From: an uncultured Bacteroidales bacterium
Lineage (GTDB): Bacteria > Bacteroidota > Bacteroidia > Bacteroidales > Marinilabiliaceae
Reading direction: 5' to 3'
DNA length: 59,410 nucleotides
NCBI GenBank assembly: GCA_945607565.1
Contig: CALYZD010000004.1
Span: 1 to 59,410, forward strand
Shown here: positions 36,949 to 47,710 of the stretch, piece by piece
How positions within the stretch are numbered: the stretch's first letter is position 1
Layout: every line of letters begins with the position of its first letter
Notes under the pieces: model-generated
The model's database searches: none
What the model saw: only the letters and a program-made list of their open reading frames with translations
Told to the model about the DNA's origin: nothing
Made by a program: the position numbers and the translations under genes

Positions 36949-37947
36949 ATGAATAATATAAATAATAGTTGGGTGAAAGCCGGGTTCATAGACGAAGAGA
37001 TATCCCCAGATTTAGATTTGAAATCAGAAATAATGCGTCTGAAGAAAGAAAAGAATGCCGTTCTGATGGTGCATTATTATCAAAACAGCGAAATTCAAGA
37101 TATAGCTGACGTTATTGGCGATAGTTTGGCATTGGCGCAAAAGGCAGTCAACATCGACTCTGACATTATTCTGATGTCGGGCGTAAATTTCATGGGCGAG
37201 ACGGTCAAATTGCTCAATCCCGGCAAAAAAGTGTTGATTCCTGACATGAATGCCGGATGTTCGTTGGCCGACAGTTGCAATGCGGCCGACTTTGAGGCGT
37301 TCATAAGGCAGCATCCCGGGCACACGGTCGTTTCATATGTCAACACTTCGGCGTCTGTCAAGGCGCTAACCGATATAGTTGTCACCAGTTCCAACGCCAA
37401 GCAGATTATCGAAAGTCTGCCCAAAGACGAAAAAATAATTTTCGGTCCCGACAGGAATCTTGGCAATTACATCAATAGCATCACCGGGCGGCAAATGTTG
37501 CTTTGGGATGGTGCGTGCCACGTTCACGAGAAGTTCTCGCTCGAAAAAATATTGGAAATCAAAAACGAGCATCCCGGCGCTCTTATTATATGCCACCCTG
37601 AGTGCAAAAAGGCCGTCGTGACCGTTTCTGACTTTGTCGGTTCCACTGCCGCGCTTTTGAATTTTGTTGGCAAGTCCGACTACAAAAAGTTCATAGTTGT
37701 GACCGAGTCTGGCATTATCCACCAGATGCAGCAGAAGTATCAGGACAAGACTTTCATTCCCGCGCCCCCAATAGACTCTACTTGCGGATGCAACGAATGC
37801 GAGTTTATGCGTCTCAACACTTTGAAAAAGATTTATTTAACACTCAAATACGAGTGGCCCGAAATTTCAGTTGACAAATCAATAGCCGAAAGAGCCAAGT
37901 TACCTATAACAAGAATGTTAGAAATATCAAACAATCTCCGATTATGA
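36949..37947 (+). CDS. nadA: Quinolinate synthase
   Basis: NadA condenses iminoaspartate with dihydroxyacetone phosphate to quinolinate in NAD synthesis, using a [4Fe-4S] cluster. The product has 332 residues. AVLMVHYYQNSEIQDIADVI, DMNAGCSLADSC, VVSYVNTSASVKA, ALIICHPECKKAV and TCGCNECEFMRLNTL are visible; the cluster cysteines lie in GCSLADSC, CHPEC and CGCNEC. Its stop overlaps the next gene by 4 nt. nadB and nadC are not nearby. Confidence 0.96.
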   Translation: MNNINNSWVKAGFIDEEISPDLDLKSEIMRLKKEKNAVLMVHYYQNSEIQDIADVIGDSLALAQKAVNIDSDIILMSGVNFMGETVKLLNPGKKVLIPDMNAGCSLADSCNAADFEAFIRQHPGHTVVSYVNTSASVKALTDIVVTSSNAKQIIESLPKDEKIIFGPDRNLGNYINSITGRQMLLWDGACHVHEKFSLEKILEIKNEHPGALIICHPECKKAVVTVSDFVGSTAALLNFVGKSDYKKFIVVTESGIIHQMQQKYQDKTFIPAPPIDSTCGCNECEFMRLNTLKKIYLTLKYEWPEISVDKSIAERAKLPITRMLEISNNLRL

Positions 37948-38333
37948 TAGAATTAAAGAAGCCTATTAAAATTTTGTTGGCAGAGGATAACTATCTGAAC
38001 CAAAAGTTGATGTACTTCAATTTGTCAAAGATGGGTTTCACTCTCGACATTGCCAACGATGGCAAAGAAGCTCTTGAAAAAAGAAAAGATTGCTTCTACG
38101 ACATAATTTTAATGGACATTATGATGCCCGAAATGGATGGTTTCGAATCGACTCAAATGATCCGTGAATTAGAAACGAAGTCAAATCAACATTCCTATAT
38201 CATAGGTCTGACCGCCAATGTATTAGACTCAGACGAAGCTCGCTGTCTGTCGAGCGGAATGGACTTTTATTTGCAAAAACCTTTCGATATCGACGAGTTT
38301 TGTTCCATTCTCGAAAATCTTAGTTTCATTTAA
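37944..38333 (+). CDS. Stand-alone response regulator receiver protein
   Basis: The product has 129 residues and only a receiver (CheY-like) domain. The acidic pair is in [11 protein letters not shown] (Glu14, Asp15), the phospho-acceptor is Asp58 in [14 protein letters not shown], and the conserved Thr and Lys are in [10 protein letters not shown] and FYLQKPFD. The MMPEMDG and YLNQKL patterns resemble receivers cut from hybrid sensor kinases. No output domain and no kinase are adjacent. It overlaps nadA by 4 nt and ruvB by 1 nt, so all three are on one message. Confidence 0.9.
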   Translation: MIELKKPIKILLAEDNYLNQKLMYFNLSKMGFTLDIANDGKEALEKRKDCFYDIILMDIMMPEMDGFESTQMIRELETKSNQHSYIIGLTANVLDSDEARCLSSGMDFYLQKPFDIDEFCSILENLSFI

Positions 38334-39343
38334 TGGATATCCGGAAAATAGAAAGCGATTCTGAGCTAGACAACAAGCTGAGGCCACTGAGTTTTTCCGA
38401 TTTCAGAGGTCAGGCCGGCATAGTGAAGAATCTCGAAATATTTGTCAAGGCAGCCAAAATGCGCGACGAGCCATTGGATCATGTTCTTCTTCACGGTCCT
38501 CCCGGGTTGGGCAAGACTACACTTTCGGCCATCATATCCAACCAGCTGGGTGTCAGCATGAAAACTACCAGTGGCCCCGTCTTGGACAAGCCCGGTGACT
38601 TAGCCGGCATTCTCACAAGTCTCGAAGCCAACGACGTTTTGTTTATCGACGAAATTCATCGCCTGAGCCCAATAGTAGAGGAGTATCTCTATTCGGCAAT
38701 GGAGGATTTCAAGATTGACATAATAATAGACAAGGGACCGGGTGCCCGAAGCATCCAAATCGACCTCAATCCGTTCACTTTGGTTGGAGCCACTACTCGC
38801 AGCGGAATGCTGACAAGTCCTCTACGTGCACGGTTCGGAATCAATTGTCATTTAGAATATTACGATATAGAAACGCTCGCGAAAATCATAAAAAGATCAG
38901 CCGGTATTCTTAACGTAGTAATTGACGAAAAATCCGCTATCGAAATATCGCGTCGTAGCCGTGGAACGCCACGAATAGCGAATGCTTTGCTGAGACGCGT
39001 GCGGGATTTTGCACAGGTTTTGGGCAATGGCTCCATCGAGTTCGAATTGACCAAAACAAGTTTGGAATCTCTCAACATTGACACTTTTGGTCTCGACGAT
39101 ATGGATAGAAAGATTATCCTGACGCTTATCGACAAATTTGGTGGCGGTCCGGTCGGTATAACGACCATCGGAACCGCAATCGGCGAAGATTCAGGGACGA
39201 TTGAGGACGTCTACGAACCATATTTGATTCAGCAAGGTTTCCTTAAACGGACACCGCGCGGCCGAATGGCAACAGAGATAGCATATAAGCACTTCAACAG
39301 AAGTGGCTTTAAGCAACAAGGTGACTTATTTAATTTTGAATAG
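38333..39343 (+). CDS. ruvB: Holliday junction branch migration helicase subunit RuvB
   Basis: RuvB is the AAA+ hexameric motor of Holliday junction migration. The product has 336 residues. The start [19 protein letters not shown] segment is typical. Walker A is [12 protein letters not shown], Walker B is [11 protein letters not shown], sensor 1 is [20 protein letters not shown], and the winged-helix C-terminus ends with [20 protein letters not shown]. The ATG overlaps the last base of the response regulator stop. ruvA and ruvC are absent from the window. Confidence 0.97.
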   Translation: MDIRKIESDSELDNKLRPLSFSDFRGQAGIVKNLEIFVKAAKMRDEPLDHVLLHGPPGLGKTTLSAIISNQLGVSMKTTSGPVLDKPGDLAGILTSLEANDVLFIDEIHRLSPIVEEYLYSAMEDFKIDIIIDKGPGARSIQIDLNPFTLVGATTRSGMLTSPLRARFGINCHLEYYDIETLAKIIKRSAGILNVVIDEKSAIEISRRSRGTPRIANALLRRVRDFAQVLGNGSIEFELTKTSLESLNIDTFGLDDMDRKIILTLIDKFGGGPVGITTIGTAIGEDSGTIEDVYEPYLIQQGFLKRTPRGRMATEIAYKHFNRSGFKQQGDLFNFE

Positions 39344-40808
39344 ATTGGGAAAGCTAAAAAATCTTGCAGGTGATACGGTGGTTTACGGATTCAGTACCAT
39401 TCTTGGCCGTTTACTCAACTGGCTTTTGACACCTTTTTATATCCGCACAATTTCGAAAATGGATTTCGGAATTGTAGTAAGTGTATACAGTGTGATTGCT
39501 GTTTTGTTGATTATCGGAACGTTAGGTTTTGAAACGGGTTATTTCAGATTCATAAGCAACAAAAACAAAAAGCGACTTTTCGATACTCTTAGTTTATCAA
39601 TAGTCAGCTGTGGATTATTAATTCTGTCAGTTTTTTTAATTTTTGGTGATGCTTTTTCGGTCTTTCTAGAACTTGGCGACAATGGATATTCGCTACTTAT
39701 TTTTGTAGCATTGATCATAATGGTCGATTCGCTCAATTCCATTCCTTTTGCTCAGCTAAGGTATCAAAACAAATCACTAAAATATTCATTATTAAGGTTA
39801 TTGCAAGTAGTCGTCACAGTTGTTTTCAATATAGTTTTCCTGATTTTATTGAAAGACAAAACATATTTTGGAATAACTTTTTCGTCAATATATTCCGTAC
39901 ATTTCATATTAATCTCAAATCTGCTTGGTTCGCTTTCGAGCACTATTTACTTTTTGCCTCAGTTCCTAAAGTCGAAATACTGTTTCGATTTCACTTTGCT
40001 CAAGCCGGTTTTTGTCTATTGTTTGCCACTTGTTGGCATGGGTTTTTTCGGGATACTCAATCAAAATATTGAGAAAATACTGATACTCAAATTGGTAAAC
40101 GACTCAAACGCCTACGAGCAATTGGCAATTTATGGCGCTAACTACAAAATTGGCGTCTTGATGGCAATTTTTACTCAGTCGTTTCGATTGGCGTTCGAGC
40201 CATTTTTCTTCAAAGAGTCGAAAGCAACAAGCAAAACCGAAATTTACGGTCCTGCTTTGAAGTATTTTGTTTTTTTCGGACTTTTGATTTATGCTGGTGT
40301 ATTATTATTCATGCCGTTAATAAACACGATTCTAACTCCCGATTATTATGAGGGTAATAAGGTCATTCCATTCATACTTTTAGGGCAGTTGCTATTTGGC
40401 GTATATTACTCGCTATCTGTTTGGTATAAACTTATTGATAAGACATATTTCGGTCTTTTGATGAGCTGTGCAGGCTTGGCATTAAACACCGTGCTGAACA
40501 TAATTCTGTTACCTGAATTCGGATATATGGGTGCGGCTTATTCAACTTTCACCGGCTATCTTTTCATGGTAATCATTTCGTTTATACTTGGAAATAAGTA
40601 TTATCCAATTTCATATCCAATCAGAAAAATTACTTTAGTCACGATCACAATTGTAACTTTAGTATTTTTATTCAATTATCTGTCAACTCGGATTTTCACA
40701 AACTATTGGCTCATTGTCTCCTTGTTGGGATTTTTGACTATCCTTGCAGTACTAATATTTTGTGAGAATAAATTCGTAAATAAACTATTAATATATGTCA
40801 GGCGTTAA
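39336..40808 (+). CDS. Oligosaccharide flippase / polysaccharide biosynthesis protein
   Basis: The product has about 490 residues with 12-14 hydrophobic segments of the MOP (Wzx-like) superfamily. The N-terminal pattern [20 protein letters not shown] then [14 protein letters not shown] is typical of Bacteroidales flippases. I propose the TTG at 39336, giving [18 protein letters not shown], because homologues begin just there. GTG codons at 39303 and 39321 inside ruvB are alternatives. It overlaps ruvB by 8 nt and dut by 14 nt. It probably translocates a lipid-linked sugar, which is not identifiable. Confidence 0.85.
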   Translation: MNRLGKLKNLAGDTVVYGFSTILGRLLNWLLTPFYIRTISKMDFGIVVSVYSVIAVLLIIGTLGFETGYFRFISNKNKKRLFDTLSLSIVSCGLLILSVFLIFGDAFSVFLELGDNGYSLLIFVALIIMVDSLNSIPFAQLRYQNKSLKYSLLRLLQVVVTVVFNIVFLILLKDKTYFGITFSSIYSVHFILISNLLGSLSSTIYFLPQFLKSKYCFDFTLLKPVFVYCLPLVGMGFFGILNQNIEKILILKLVNDSNAYEQLAIYGANYKIGVLMAIFTQSFRLAFEPFFFKESKATSKTEIYGPALKYFVFFGLLIYAGVLLFMPLINTILTPDYYEGNKVIPFILLGQLLFGVYYSLSVWYKLIDKTYFGLLMSCAGLALNTVLNIILLPEFGYMGAAYSTFTGYLFMVIISFILGNKYYPISYPIRKITLVTITIVTLVFLFNYLSTRIFTNYWLIVSLLGFLTILAVLIFCENKFVNKLLIYVRR

Positions 40809-41238
40809 AGTCAAAATAATAAATAAAAGTCTCAATCAAGCACCGGCATACGCTACTGAAGGTTCAGCCGGTGTCGACCTAAGGGCCTCGCTTGATGCTC
40901 CAATTTGCCTGAAGCCACTCCAGCGGTGCTTGATTCCGACAGGTTTGTTCATTGAATTGCCTGTTGGCTTTGAGGCTCAAATTCGTCCACGCAGCGGACT
41001 TGCCATCAAAAGTGGCATCACGGTTCTTAACACGCCTGGCACCATCGACTCCGATTATCGAGGCGAAATAAAAGTCATATTAATCAACATGTCCGACGCA
41101 GATCTTATGATTAATAATGGTGACAGAATATGCCAGATGGTAATAGCTAAATATGAGAAAGTTGAGTTTATTGAAACAGAAACGCTTTCTGATTCGGCAA
41201 GAAACGATCAAGGCTTCGGTCACTCAGGTATAAAATAA
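40795..41238 (+). CDS. dut: dUTP diphosphatase
   Basis: This trimeric dUTPase hydrolyses dUTP to dUMP and pyrophosphate. The product has 147 residues with all five motifs: AGVDLRA (motif 1), [11 protein letters not shown] (2), [14 protein letters not shown] (3), [11 protein letters not shown] (4) and the C-terminal arm [11 protein letters not shown] (5). It overlaps the flippase gene and is 7 nt from the TPR gene. Confidence 0.97.
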   Translation: MSGVKVKIINKSLNQAPAYATEGSAGVDLRASLDAPICLKPLQRCLIPTGLFIELPVGFEAQIRPRSGLAIKSGITVLNTPGTIDSDYRGEIKVILINMSDADLMINNGDRICQMVIAKYEKVEFIETETLSDSARNDQGFGHSGIK

Positions 41239-41245
41239 TTTTCTT

Positions 41246-42958
41246 TTGATGAAAAAAATATTTGTACTCTTTTGTTTATTTAATTCATTCTGTGTGCTTT
41301 ATGGTCAGAACGAAGAAGATTCTCTTTTTCTGGCGCAAAAGCGACGTTTCGATTATTTTTTCTTTGAAGGATTACGCGAAAGATTATCAGGCAATTATAA
41401 ACAGGCAGTTTCATACTATTTAATATGTCAGAGCATAAATGACAAAAGTCCGGTTATTTTATACGAATACGCCAATATTCTATTTTCGTTGAAAGATTAC
41501 GAATCTGCCAAAAATCAGATGGAAAGAGCTTGTAAACTCGATCCTGAAAACACGACTTACCTGAATTTTCTTTGCGAAATTTATAACAATCTAAACGATT
41601 TTGATTCATCAATTTCAGTTTATGAACATCTTTTGAAAGACGCCCCTGGTAATATAGATTATATCTATTATTTGTATGTTTTAAACAGATATAAGGAGGA
41701 TTATAAGACAGCCTTGTATTACCTCGAAATGCTTGAAAAAAAAGTACCTTTCAATGATTTATTAATTCTCTACAAATCAGAAATATACGGCTTGCTTAAC
41801 AAACCGAATCAAGCTCTTAAATGTTTGACTGATCTACAGAAATCTTTCCCGGATAATCCGAAATATATGGCTTATATCGGGACTTACTATATTCATGACA
41901 AGAACATATCTAAAGCAACCGAGTGGTTCGAAAAAGCAGTAGCTACCGATCAAACTGCATCAATATACAATTTTGACTTGGGAAATATCAGATTGAGTCA
42001 ATCAGACACTTTAGGTTTCGAAAACTATTATTTGTCAGCTGTTTCGAGCCGATACGTCGAATACGATTCGAAGATTCAGCGCTTGATGCCGCTTTTGGCT
42101 GATCAGAATTTTCTGAAAAACAATTATTCATCGCTCAAAAAAATATTGTTACAACTTATTGAATCAGAATGTAATGAACCTAACTCATATTTCATTTATG
42201 CCAATTTTCTAACAGATATCAATCAGAAAAAGGAAGCAATACCATATTTCAAATCTGCTATTTCGTTGGACGAAAACAACGAGCAAATCTGGCATAATTT
42301 GTTACTACTTCTTATTGACGAAAATCAAGAAAATGAAGCTTATAATTATTCGGCTCAGGCAGTCAAATTATTTCCCGACAATGCATTTTTCATATTTATT
42401 AATTCAAACTATTTGCTTTCTGACAAGAAATACGGCGAGTCATTGGAACTTCTTTTACGCGCTGATTCTCTGACTGATAACAAAAATATTAAGTTTAAAC
42501 TTATTCTGAAAAACAACATAGCTCAATGTTATCACGAGTTAGGTGATTCTTTGTCATCATTCAAGGTTTACGACGAAATTCTTTTATTGGATCCTTATGA
42601 CCTTACTGCTCTGAATAACTATAGTTATTTTCTTTCCTTGATAGACAAGGACTTAGATAAGGCTGAAAGAATGAGCAGAAAGTGTATAGAACTTGAACCT
42701 CTTAATTCGACTTTTTTGGATACTTATGCATGGATCTTATTTAAGGAACGACGGTATTTGGAAGCTAAGTTCATAATAGAGAGAGCAGTAGACAATTTAC
42801 AGTCAGATGATTCAACTGTTTTTGAACATTATGGCGATATATTGTTTTTCAATTCAGATGTTAATAATGCCGTAAATCAGTGGCAGAAGGCGCTGCTACT
42901 TAACCCGAATTCGGAGAACTTGAAACGCAAAATTGAATATCGAGATTACACCAAATAG
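41246..42958 (+). CDS. Exported tetratricopeptide-repeat protein
   Basis: The product has 570 residues. A signal peptide (MMKKIFVLFCLFNSFCVLYG) is followed by about 12 TPR-like helix pairs spread along the length, for example SPVILYEYANILFSLKDYES, DNPKYMAYIGTYYIHDKNIS and NSTFLDTYAWILFKERRYLE. Such proteins scaffold complexes in the periplasm or at the outer membrane. The order dut - TPR - DUF4292 - M23-like is common in Bacteroidales, suggesting an envelope-related function shared with its two neighbours. The exact role is not known to me. Confidence 0.85.
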   Translation: MMKKIFVLFCLFNSFCVLYGQNEEDSLFLAQKRRFDYFFFEGLRERLSGNYKQAVSYYLICQSINDKSPVILYEYANILFSLKDYESAKNQMERACKLDPENTTYLNFLCEIYNNLNDFDSSISVYEHLLKDAPGNIDYIYYLYVLNRYKEDYKTALYYLEMLEKKVPFNDLLILYKSEIYGLLNKPNQALKCLTDLQKSFPDNPKYMAYIGTYYIHDKNISKATEWFEKAVATDQTASIYNFDLGNIRLSQSDTLGFENYYLSAVSSRYVEYDSKIQRLMPLLADQNFLKNNYSSLKKILLQLIESECNEPNSYFIYANFLTDINQKKEAIPYFKSAISLDENNEQIWHNLLLLLIDENQENEAYNYSAQAVKLFPDNAFFIFINSNYLLSDKKYGESLELLLRADSLTDNKNIKFKLILKNNIAQCYHELGDSLSSFKVYDEILLLDPYDLTALNNYSYFLSLIDKDLDKAERMSRKCIELEPLNSTFLDTYAWILFKERRYLEAKFIIERAVDNLQSDDSTVFEHYGDILFFNSDVNNAVNQWQKALLLNPNSENLKRKIEYRDYTK

Positions 42959-42960
42959 TC

Positions 42961-43740
42961 ATGAAATTCAGTCATCATATAATATTACTTATTGCAGTTT
43001 TTTTTATTTGCTCTTGCTCAGGAACTAAAAAGATTCCATCAGATCTCAGTGCCATCGAGCAAAAAGCAAATTTGGATAGTGTAATTTCAAATAACGCCAA
43101 ATTCGAAACTTTTTTTTCTCGTAAAGCGACCGTGTCGTTGGATTTGAATCAAAGTCAAAAATCTTTCAATGCCACAATTTTCATCAAAAAAGACTCTGAA
43201 ATAATCATCTCTGCCAATGTACCCTTTTTGGGTATTGAGGTCGGCAGACTAAAAATTATGCAGGATAGTGTGTATTTGTTGAACCGCGTCGAAAAATCCT
43301 TAGCGATATTTTCGTATGAATATCTGCGAAAACGATTGGGTGTCAGCATGAATTACAGTCAAATCCAGTCAATTATTTTAGGAAATGTTGATGAAAACAA
43401 TATTTCGAATTTATCTTCTGTCAATAATTTTGGTAACAAGATTGATTTGATGTTCAGCAACGCTAATGGAATGGAAAAATATATATTTTCGAAAGAAAAC
43501 GACAAGATAGTTTCGCATTCAATCTCTGATATTCAGGGTAATAACTTAACGGTAGATTATTCTGATTTCAGAACATCATACGGTGTATTGTTGCCTAATT
43601 CAATTGAATTTATGGTAAATTCGGCGCAGCTATCAACAGAAACGAATATTTCTATTCAACACAAAGAAATAGTGCTGAACGGACGCAAAACGCTTGATTT
43701 TTCGATTCCGAAGCATTATCAATATGAGCGTAAAAAATGA
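42961..43740 (+). CDS. DUF4292 lipoprotein
   Basis: The product has 259 residues. The N-terminus MKFSHHIILLIAVFFICSC contains a lipobox ending at Cys19 or so, followed by SGTKK. The rest is beta-rich, resembling the LolA/LolB-like fold assigned to DUF4292: FSRKATVSLDLNQSQKSFNA, DSEIIISANVPFLGIEVGRL and a C-terminal EIVLNGRKTLDFSIPKHYQY. It starts 2 nt after the TPR gene stop and overlaps the EnvC-like gene by 4 nt. A role in handling lipoproteins or lipids is inferred from the fold only. Confidence 0.75.
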   Translation: MKFSHHIILLIAVFFICSCSGTKKIPSDLSAIEQKANLDSVISNNAKFETFFSRKATVSLDLNQSQKSFNATIFIKKDSEIIISANVPFLGIEVGRLKIMQDSVYLLNRVEKSLAIFSYEYLRKRLGVSMNYSQIQSIILGNVDENNISNLSSVNNFGNKIDLMFSNANGMEKYIFSKENDKIVSHSISDIQGNNLTVDYSDFRTSYGVLLPNSIEFMVNSAQLSTETNISIQHKEIVLNGRKTLDFSIPKHYQYERKK

Positions 43741-44894
43741 GGCGTACACTTTCATACATTATATTTTCGTTTATAGCTTTAGTTTCTTATTCTCAATCAA
43801 TTAGTGATTTGAATAATGAAAAGGAAGAACTATTGAACAAAATATCATATAATTCGGAGCTGATAAAAGAGTTCACGGAAAAGCGTCAAAACGAACTGCG
43901 TGTCATTGGCATTCTTGACAATAAAATTTCGAAGCGCAAAAGACTTCTCGAGGTTTATATTCGTGAGATGGCATACATAAATAAGCAGATTTCGAATCTG
44001 AACTATCAAGTCGACTCGTTAGAGAAAACGGTGCATTCAATTCGCGACGAATATGCAAAGATCATTTATCAAATGTATCTCAATAAGTTAGGTAGAAATG
44101 ATTTGTGCTATATCTTGTCGGCTTCGAGTTTCAACGAGAGCTATCGCCGATTCATGTATTTGAGTCAATACAACGATTATCGTAAAAACCAGTCAGTTAT
44201 CCTTTCACAAAAACTCAAGGAATGCGATTCTATCAAAGTAATAGTTGAAGACAGAAAAAAAACGGTGACCAAACTATTGCAGAACATCAATGAAGAATCA
44301 AAAAACATTGAGTTGGAAATGAAAGAACGTCAGGCAAAAGTGACTGATTTTAAGTCGCGTGAGTCTGAGTTGGTTGCCGAGAACAAAATTGCGCAGAAAA
44401 ACGCTCAAAATCTTGAGTTGCGGATTATGGCCCTAATCAAGGAGGAGGCCGAAAAAAACAAGAAGGGCAAGGCTTTGAAGTCCAATATTGCCGAAAATAA
44501 GGGTAAGTTGCCTTGGCCGTCGAAAGATGGAATTTTGGTGGGCGAATTTGGTGAACACGAGCATCCGATAATTAAAACGCTGAAAATCCGCAATAATGGC
44601 ATAGATATCGATATGATGAATGATCCGAAAGTATATTGCGTGTTTGACGGTGAAGTGAGCCGCGTCATTGCTATCCCGGGCTATAATGCCACAGTGATAG
44701 TCAGACATGGTTCGGTGCTGACAGTATATGCAAACCTTGTGAATGTGATGGTCAAGGCAGATAAAAAAATAAAGACCGGCACGCAGCTAGGAGAAATTTA
44801 TCGTGGAGAAAGTTCGAATTCAAATATTTTGCATTTCGAGGTATGGAATGAAGACGAAAAGCAAAATCCTTTAATTTGGTTGGAAAAACATTGA
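43737..44894 (+). CDS. EnvC-like murein hydrolase activator with degenerate LytM (M23) domain
   Basis: The product has 385 residues. A signal peptide is followed by a long coiled coil (about residues 20-240), then a LytM/M23 domain from about residue 265. Active M23 enzymes need HxxxD and HxH. Here the corresponding segments are RNNGIDIDM (Asn where the first His should be) and NILHFEVW (Ile for the first His of the pair), so catalysis is unlikely. Such a coiled coil plus dead LytM domain is the design of E. coli EnvC, which activates amidases at the division site. It overlaps the DUF4292 gene by ATGA. Confidence 0.85.
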   Translation: MRRTLSYIIFSFIALVSYSQSISDLNNEKEELLNKISYNSELIKEFTEKRQNELRVIGILDNKISKRKRLLEVYIREMAYINKQISNLNYQVDSLEKTVHSIRDEYAKIIYQMYLNKLGRNDLCYILSASSFNESYRRFMYLSQYNDYRKNQSVILSQKLKECDSIKVIVEDRKKTVTKLLQNINEESKNIELEMKERQAKVTDFKSRESELVAENKIAQKNAQNLELRIMALIKEEAEKNKKGKALKSNIAENKGKLPWPSKDGILVGEFGEHEHPIIKTLKIRNNGIDIDMMNDPKVYCVFDGEVSRVIAIPGYNATVIVRHGSVLTVYANLVNVMVKADKKIKTGTQLGEIYRGESSNSNILHFEVWNEDEKQNPLIWLEKH

Positions 44895-44958
44895 TAATTA
44901 TAGAACTTATCTATAGTATTATCGTATAAATTGTTCACAGAAATTAACTGTTAGAGCT

Positions 44959-45369
44959 ATGAATAGCATTTATATTGATGATTCGATTGTTTTGAAGTCC
45001 GAAATATCGAATATAAGCATTATCGAAAAGTTGATCGATAACCTTTCCGGTGTCTGTCAATTTTCTGATGAAATATATGGCAAATTGTTGTTGGCCGTTG
45101 TAGAAGCTGTCAATAATGCAATAATTCATGGCAATAATTCAGATCCCGAAAAAAACGTAAACGTTCATTATATCATTGATAATAAAGGAATAACTTTTGA
45201 TATCAAAGACGATGGACTAGGATTCGACTATAATATCATACCTGATCCGACAGACGAAGCAAATCTTGAAAAACTGAGCGGTAGAGGTTTATATTTGATG
45301 AAACACTTGTCGGACGAAATCGAGTTTAAAGACAATGGTTCATTAGTGGAAATAAAATTTTTATTTTAG
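44959..45369 (+). CDS. RsbW-like ATP-binding protein (anti-sigma factor type kinase)
   Basis: The product has 136 residues with the HATPase_c fold of serine/threonine anti-sigma kinases. LLLAVVEAVNNAIIHGN is the N box, ITFDIKDDGLGFD is the G1 box, and KLSGRGLYLMKHLSDEIEF is the G2 region. No partner sigma factor or antagonist is adjacent. It is followed by ybeY with a 1-nt overlap, an arrangement that recurs in Bacteroidales. The target is unknown. Confidence 0.88.
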   Translation: MNSIYIDDSIVLKSEISNISIIEKLIDNLSGVCQFSDEIYGKLLLAVVEAVNNAIIHGNNSDPEKNVNVHYIIDNKGITFDIKDDGLGFDYNIIPDPTDEANLEKLSGRGLYLMKHLSDEIEFKDNGSLVEIKFLF

Positions 45370-45800
45370 TGATACAATTTAGTTTTGAAGATGTAAAATT
45401 CACACTTTCTGATCGTCTGAAGCTAAAATCATGGATCAAAAGTGTGATTTCAGGGTATGGCAAAAAGTTAGGAGATGTCACATATATTTTTTGTAGCGAC
45501 GATTATTTGCTAAGTATCAACCGACAATATCTTCAGCATGATTATTATACTGATATTATAACATTTGACTATGTTGATGATGTTGTAATATCAGGTGATT
45601 TGTTTATTTCCGTTGACACAGTGAAATCCAATTCTGAATTATTCGGAACAACTTTTACTGACGAACTTCACAGAGTCATGATTCATGGAGTCTTACATTT
45701 GTTGGGCCTCAAAGACAAAGCTCCGGAAGACGAAGAAAAAATGCGAAACGCTGAAAATGAAGCTTTGTTTCTTCTAAATTCAATATTATCAAGTCGATGA
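45369..45800 (+). CDS. ybeY: Endoribonuclease YbeY (rRNA maturation factor)
   Basis: YbeY is a metal-dependent RNase in 16S rRNA maturation and ribosome quality control. The product has 143 residues, starting at a GTG that overlaps the previous stop by 1 nt. The zinc-site region reads [20 protein letters not shown]. The first two His of the usual HxxxHxxGxxH motif are kept, and the third position falls on Asp-Lys, a variant also seen in other Bacteroidota. [20 protein letters not shown] is the conserved upstream segment. It overlaps mnmG by 4 nt. Confidence 0.9.
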   Translation: MIQFSFEDVKFTLSDRLKLKSWIKSVISGYGKKLGDVTYIFCSDDYLLSINRQYLQHDYYTDIITFDYVDDVVISGDLFISVDTVKSNSELFGTTFTDELHRVMIHGVLHLLGLKDKAPEDEEKMRNAENEALFLLNSILSSR

Positions 45801-47686
45801 CGAAAGATTTTGACGTTATAGTAGTTGGTGCCGGTCATGCAGGGTGTGAAGCTGCTGCTGCTGCTGCCAAACTCGGAAGCAAGACTCTCTTGATAACTTT
45901 GGATTTGACAAAGATGGCCGCCATGTCGTGCAATCCGGCTATAGGTGGAATTGCTAAAGGTCAGATAGTTAGAGAAATAGATGCATTAGGAGGTTATACT
46001 GGCATCGCTACCGACAAAAGTTCAATTCAGTTCAGGATGCTGAACAAGTCAAAAGGCCCTGCAATGTGGTCGCCACGTTCGCAATGTGAGAAGGCACAAT
46101 TTTCGCGCAATTGGCGATCATATTTAGAATCAATCGATAATCTGTTTTTCTGGCAGGATTCTGTTGTTTCATTAATCATCGATGATTCGAGTGAAACAAA
46201 AAGCGTTGCCGGAGTTTTCACTAAGCAAGGAGTCAGTTTTAGGTCTAAGTCCGTTATATTGACAACTGGCACATTCATGAACGGGCTTATTCACATTGGT
46301 TCTGTTAATTTTCCAGGTGGTCGAATGGCTGATGCTGCTAGTTATGGGATTTCGGAGCAACTGAAAACACTTGGTTTCAGAGTGGGGCGGATGAAGACAG
46401 GGACTCCTGTCAGGTTAGATGGAAGAACTATTGATTTTTCTAAACTAGCAAAACAAGAAGTCGAAAATTCGAACTATCGTTTCAGTTATACAAACACTGA
46501 CAACAAGAGTCTTGAACAGTTGCCGTGTTATATAACTTACACCAATCCAGATGTTCATAATGTGCTAAAGTCTGGATTTTCTGAATCGCCTCTTTTCAAC
46601 GGAACAATCCAATCAATTGGTCCGCGTTATTGTCCGAGTATTGAAACCAAAATCGTCAACTTTTCGACAAAAGATCAGCACCAATTATTTCTGGAGCCAG
46701 AAGGCGTTGACACATGCGAATATTATTTAAACGGTTTTAGTTCGTCGTTACCATTGGATATACAGGTTGAAGCATTAAAGCACATACCCGGTCTCGAAAC
46801 TGCAGAAATTTTTAGGCCAGGTTACGCAATTGAGTATGACTATTCAGATCCGACACAGCTAAATAAATCGCTTGAAACAAAAATTATTTTAGGATTATAT
46901 TTTGCTGGCCAGATCAATGGTACAACAGGTTATGAAGAAGCCGCTTCGCAAGGTCTGATTGCTGGGATAAATGCGTCAAGGAAAATCAAAAATCTTTCGC
47001 CGATAATTCTAAAACGAGACGAAGCTTACATTGGTGTTTTGATTGACGATTTAATCACGAGGGGAGTAGACGAGCCATACAGAATGTTCACGTCGAGGGC
47101 CGAATATAGAATTCTTTTGCGTCAGGATAACGCGGACGAGAGACTGACACCGACAGGGCGATCTATAGGCTTGATTGATGACGAGCGTTATAACTTTTTC
47201 TTGTCAAAACAAAAACATAAAAAGGAAGTAATTAATTTTCTTCAAAAGAAACTTGTCAGGGCCAATGAGTCAGATGAAATGTTGAAATTTTTTAAAACAG
47301 ATATTTTAACTTTTTCTCAACGTCTATCGGTTTTGCTGGCACGTCCGCAAATTCAGTTGGTTAAACTGCTCAAATTTTATCCGGAATTATCCGCAATTTG
47401 TAAAACAATACCATCTTGGATGTTGGACGAAGTACTTGAAAACGTCGAAACGGAAATTAAGTACAGTGGCTATATTGAAAAGGAACGACAGCAGGCTGAA
47501 AAGATAAACAGGTTAGAAAATATCAGAATCAGAAATAAGTTCAATTATGCTGAACTAACGGCTTTATCTTACGAGGCAAGAGAAAAACTAACCAGAATAG
47601 ATCCTGAGACAATAGGCCAAGCCAGCAGAATTTCTGGCGTTTCTCCAAGCGATATATGTGTGCTTTTAGTTTTATTAGGACGCTAA
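45797..47686 (+). CDS. mnmG: tRNA uridine-5-carboxymethylaminomethyl modification enzyme MnmG
   Basis: MnmG (GidA), with MnmE, modifies U34 of certain tRNAs using FAD and folate. The product has 629 residues, normal length. The FAD site is [20 protein letters not shown], and the signatures [40 protein letters not shown] and [20 protein letters not shown] are present. In many bacteria the gene lies close to oriC. Its stop codon is followed immediately by a perfect parS site. Confidence 0.97.
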   Translation: MTKDFDVIVVGAGHAGCEAAAAAAKLGSKTLLITLDLTKMAAMSCNPAIGGIAKGQIVREIDALGGYTGIATDKSSIQFRMLNKSKGPAMWSPRSQCEKAQFSRNWRSYLESIDNLFFWQDSVVSLIIDDSSETKSVAGVFTKQGVSFRSKSVILTTGTFMNGLIHIGSVNFPGGRMADAASYGISEQLKTLGFRVGRMKTGTPVRLDGRTIDFSKLAKQEVENSNYRFSYTNTDNKSLEQLPCYITYTNPDVHNVLKSGFSESPLFNGTIQSIGPRYCPSIETKIVNFSTKDQHQLFLEPEGVDTCEYYLNGFSSSLPLDIQVEALKHIPGLETAEIFRPGYAIEYDYSDPTQLNKSLETKIILGLYFAGQINGTTGYEEAASQGLIAGINASRKIKNLSPIILKRDEAYIGVLIDDLITRGVDEPYRMFTSRAEYRILLRQDNADERLTPTGRSIGLIDDERYNFFLSKQKHKKEVINFLQKKLVRANESDEMLKFFKTDILTFSQRLSVLLARPQIQLVKLLKFYPELSAICKTIPSWMLDEVLENVETEIKYSGYIEKERQQAEKINRLENIRIRNKFNYAELTALSYEAREKLTRIDPETIGQASRISGVSPSDICVLLVLLGR

Positions 47687-47702
47687 TGTTTCACGTGAAA
47701 CA
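47687..47702. promoter_or_regulatory. parS site, second perfect copy
   Basis: TGTTTCACGTGAAACA begins at the base after the mnmG stop codon. It is identical to the site at 36005, and the flanking A and ATTTAAA are also shared. It lies in the 24-nt gap before the adenine deaminase gene. Confidence 0.9.
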
Positions 47703-47710
47703 ATTTAAAT

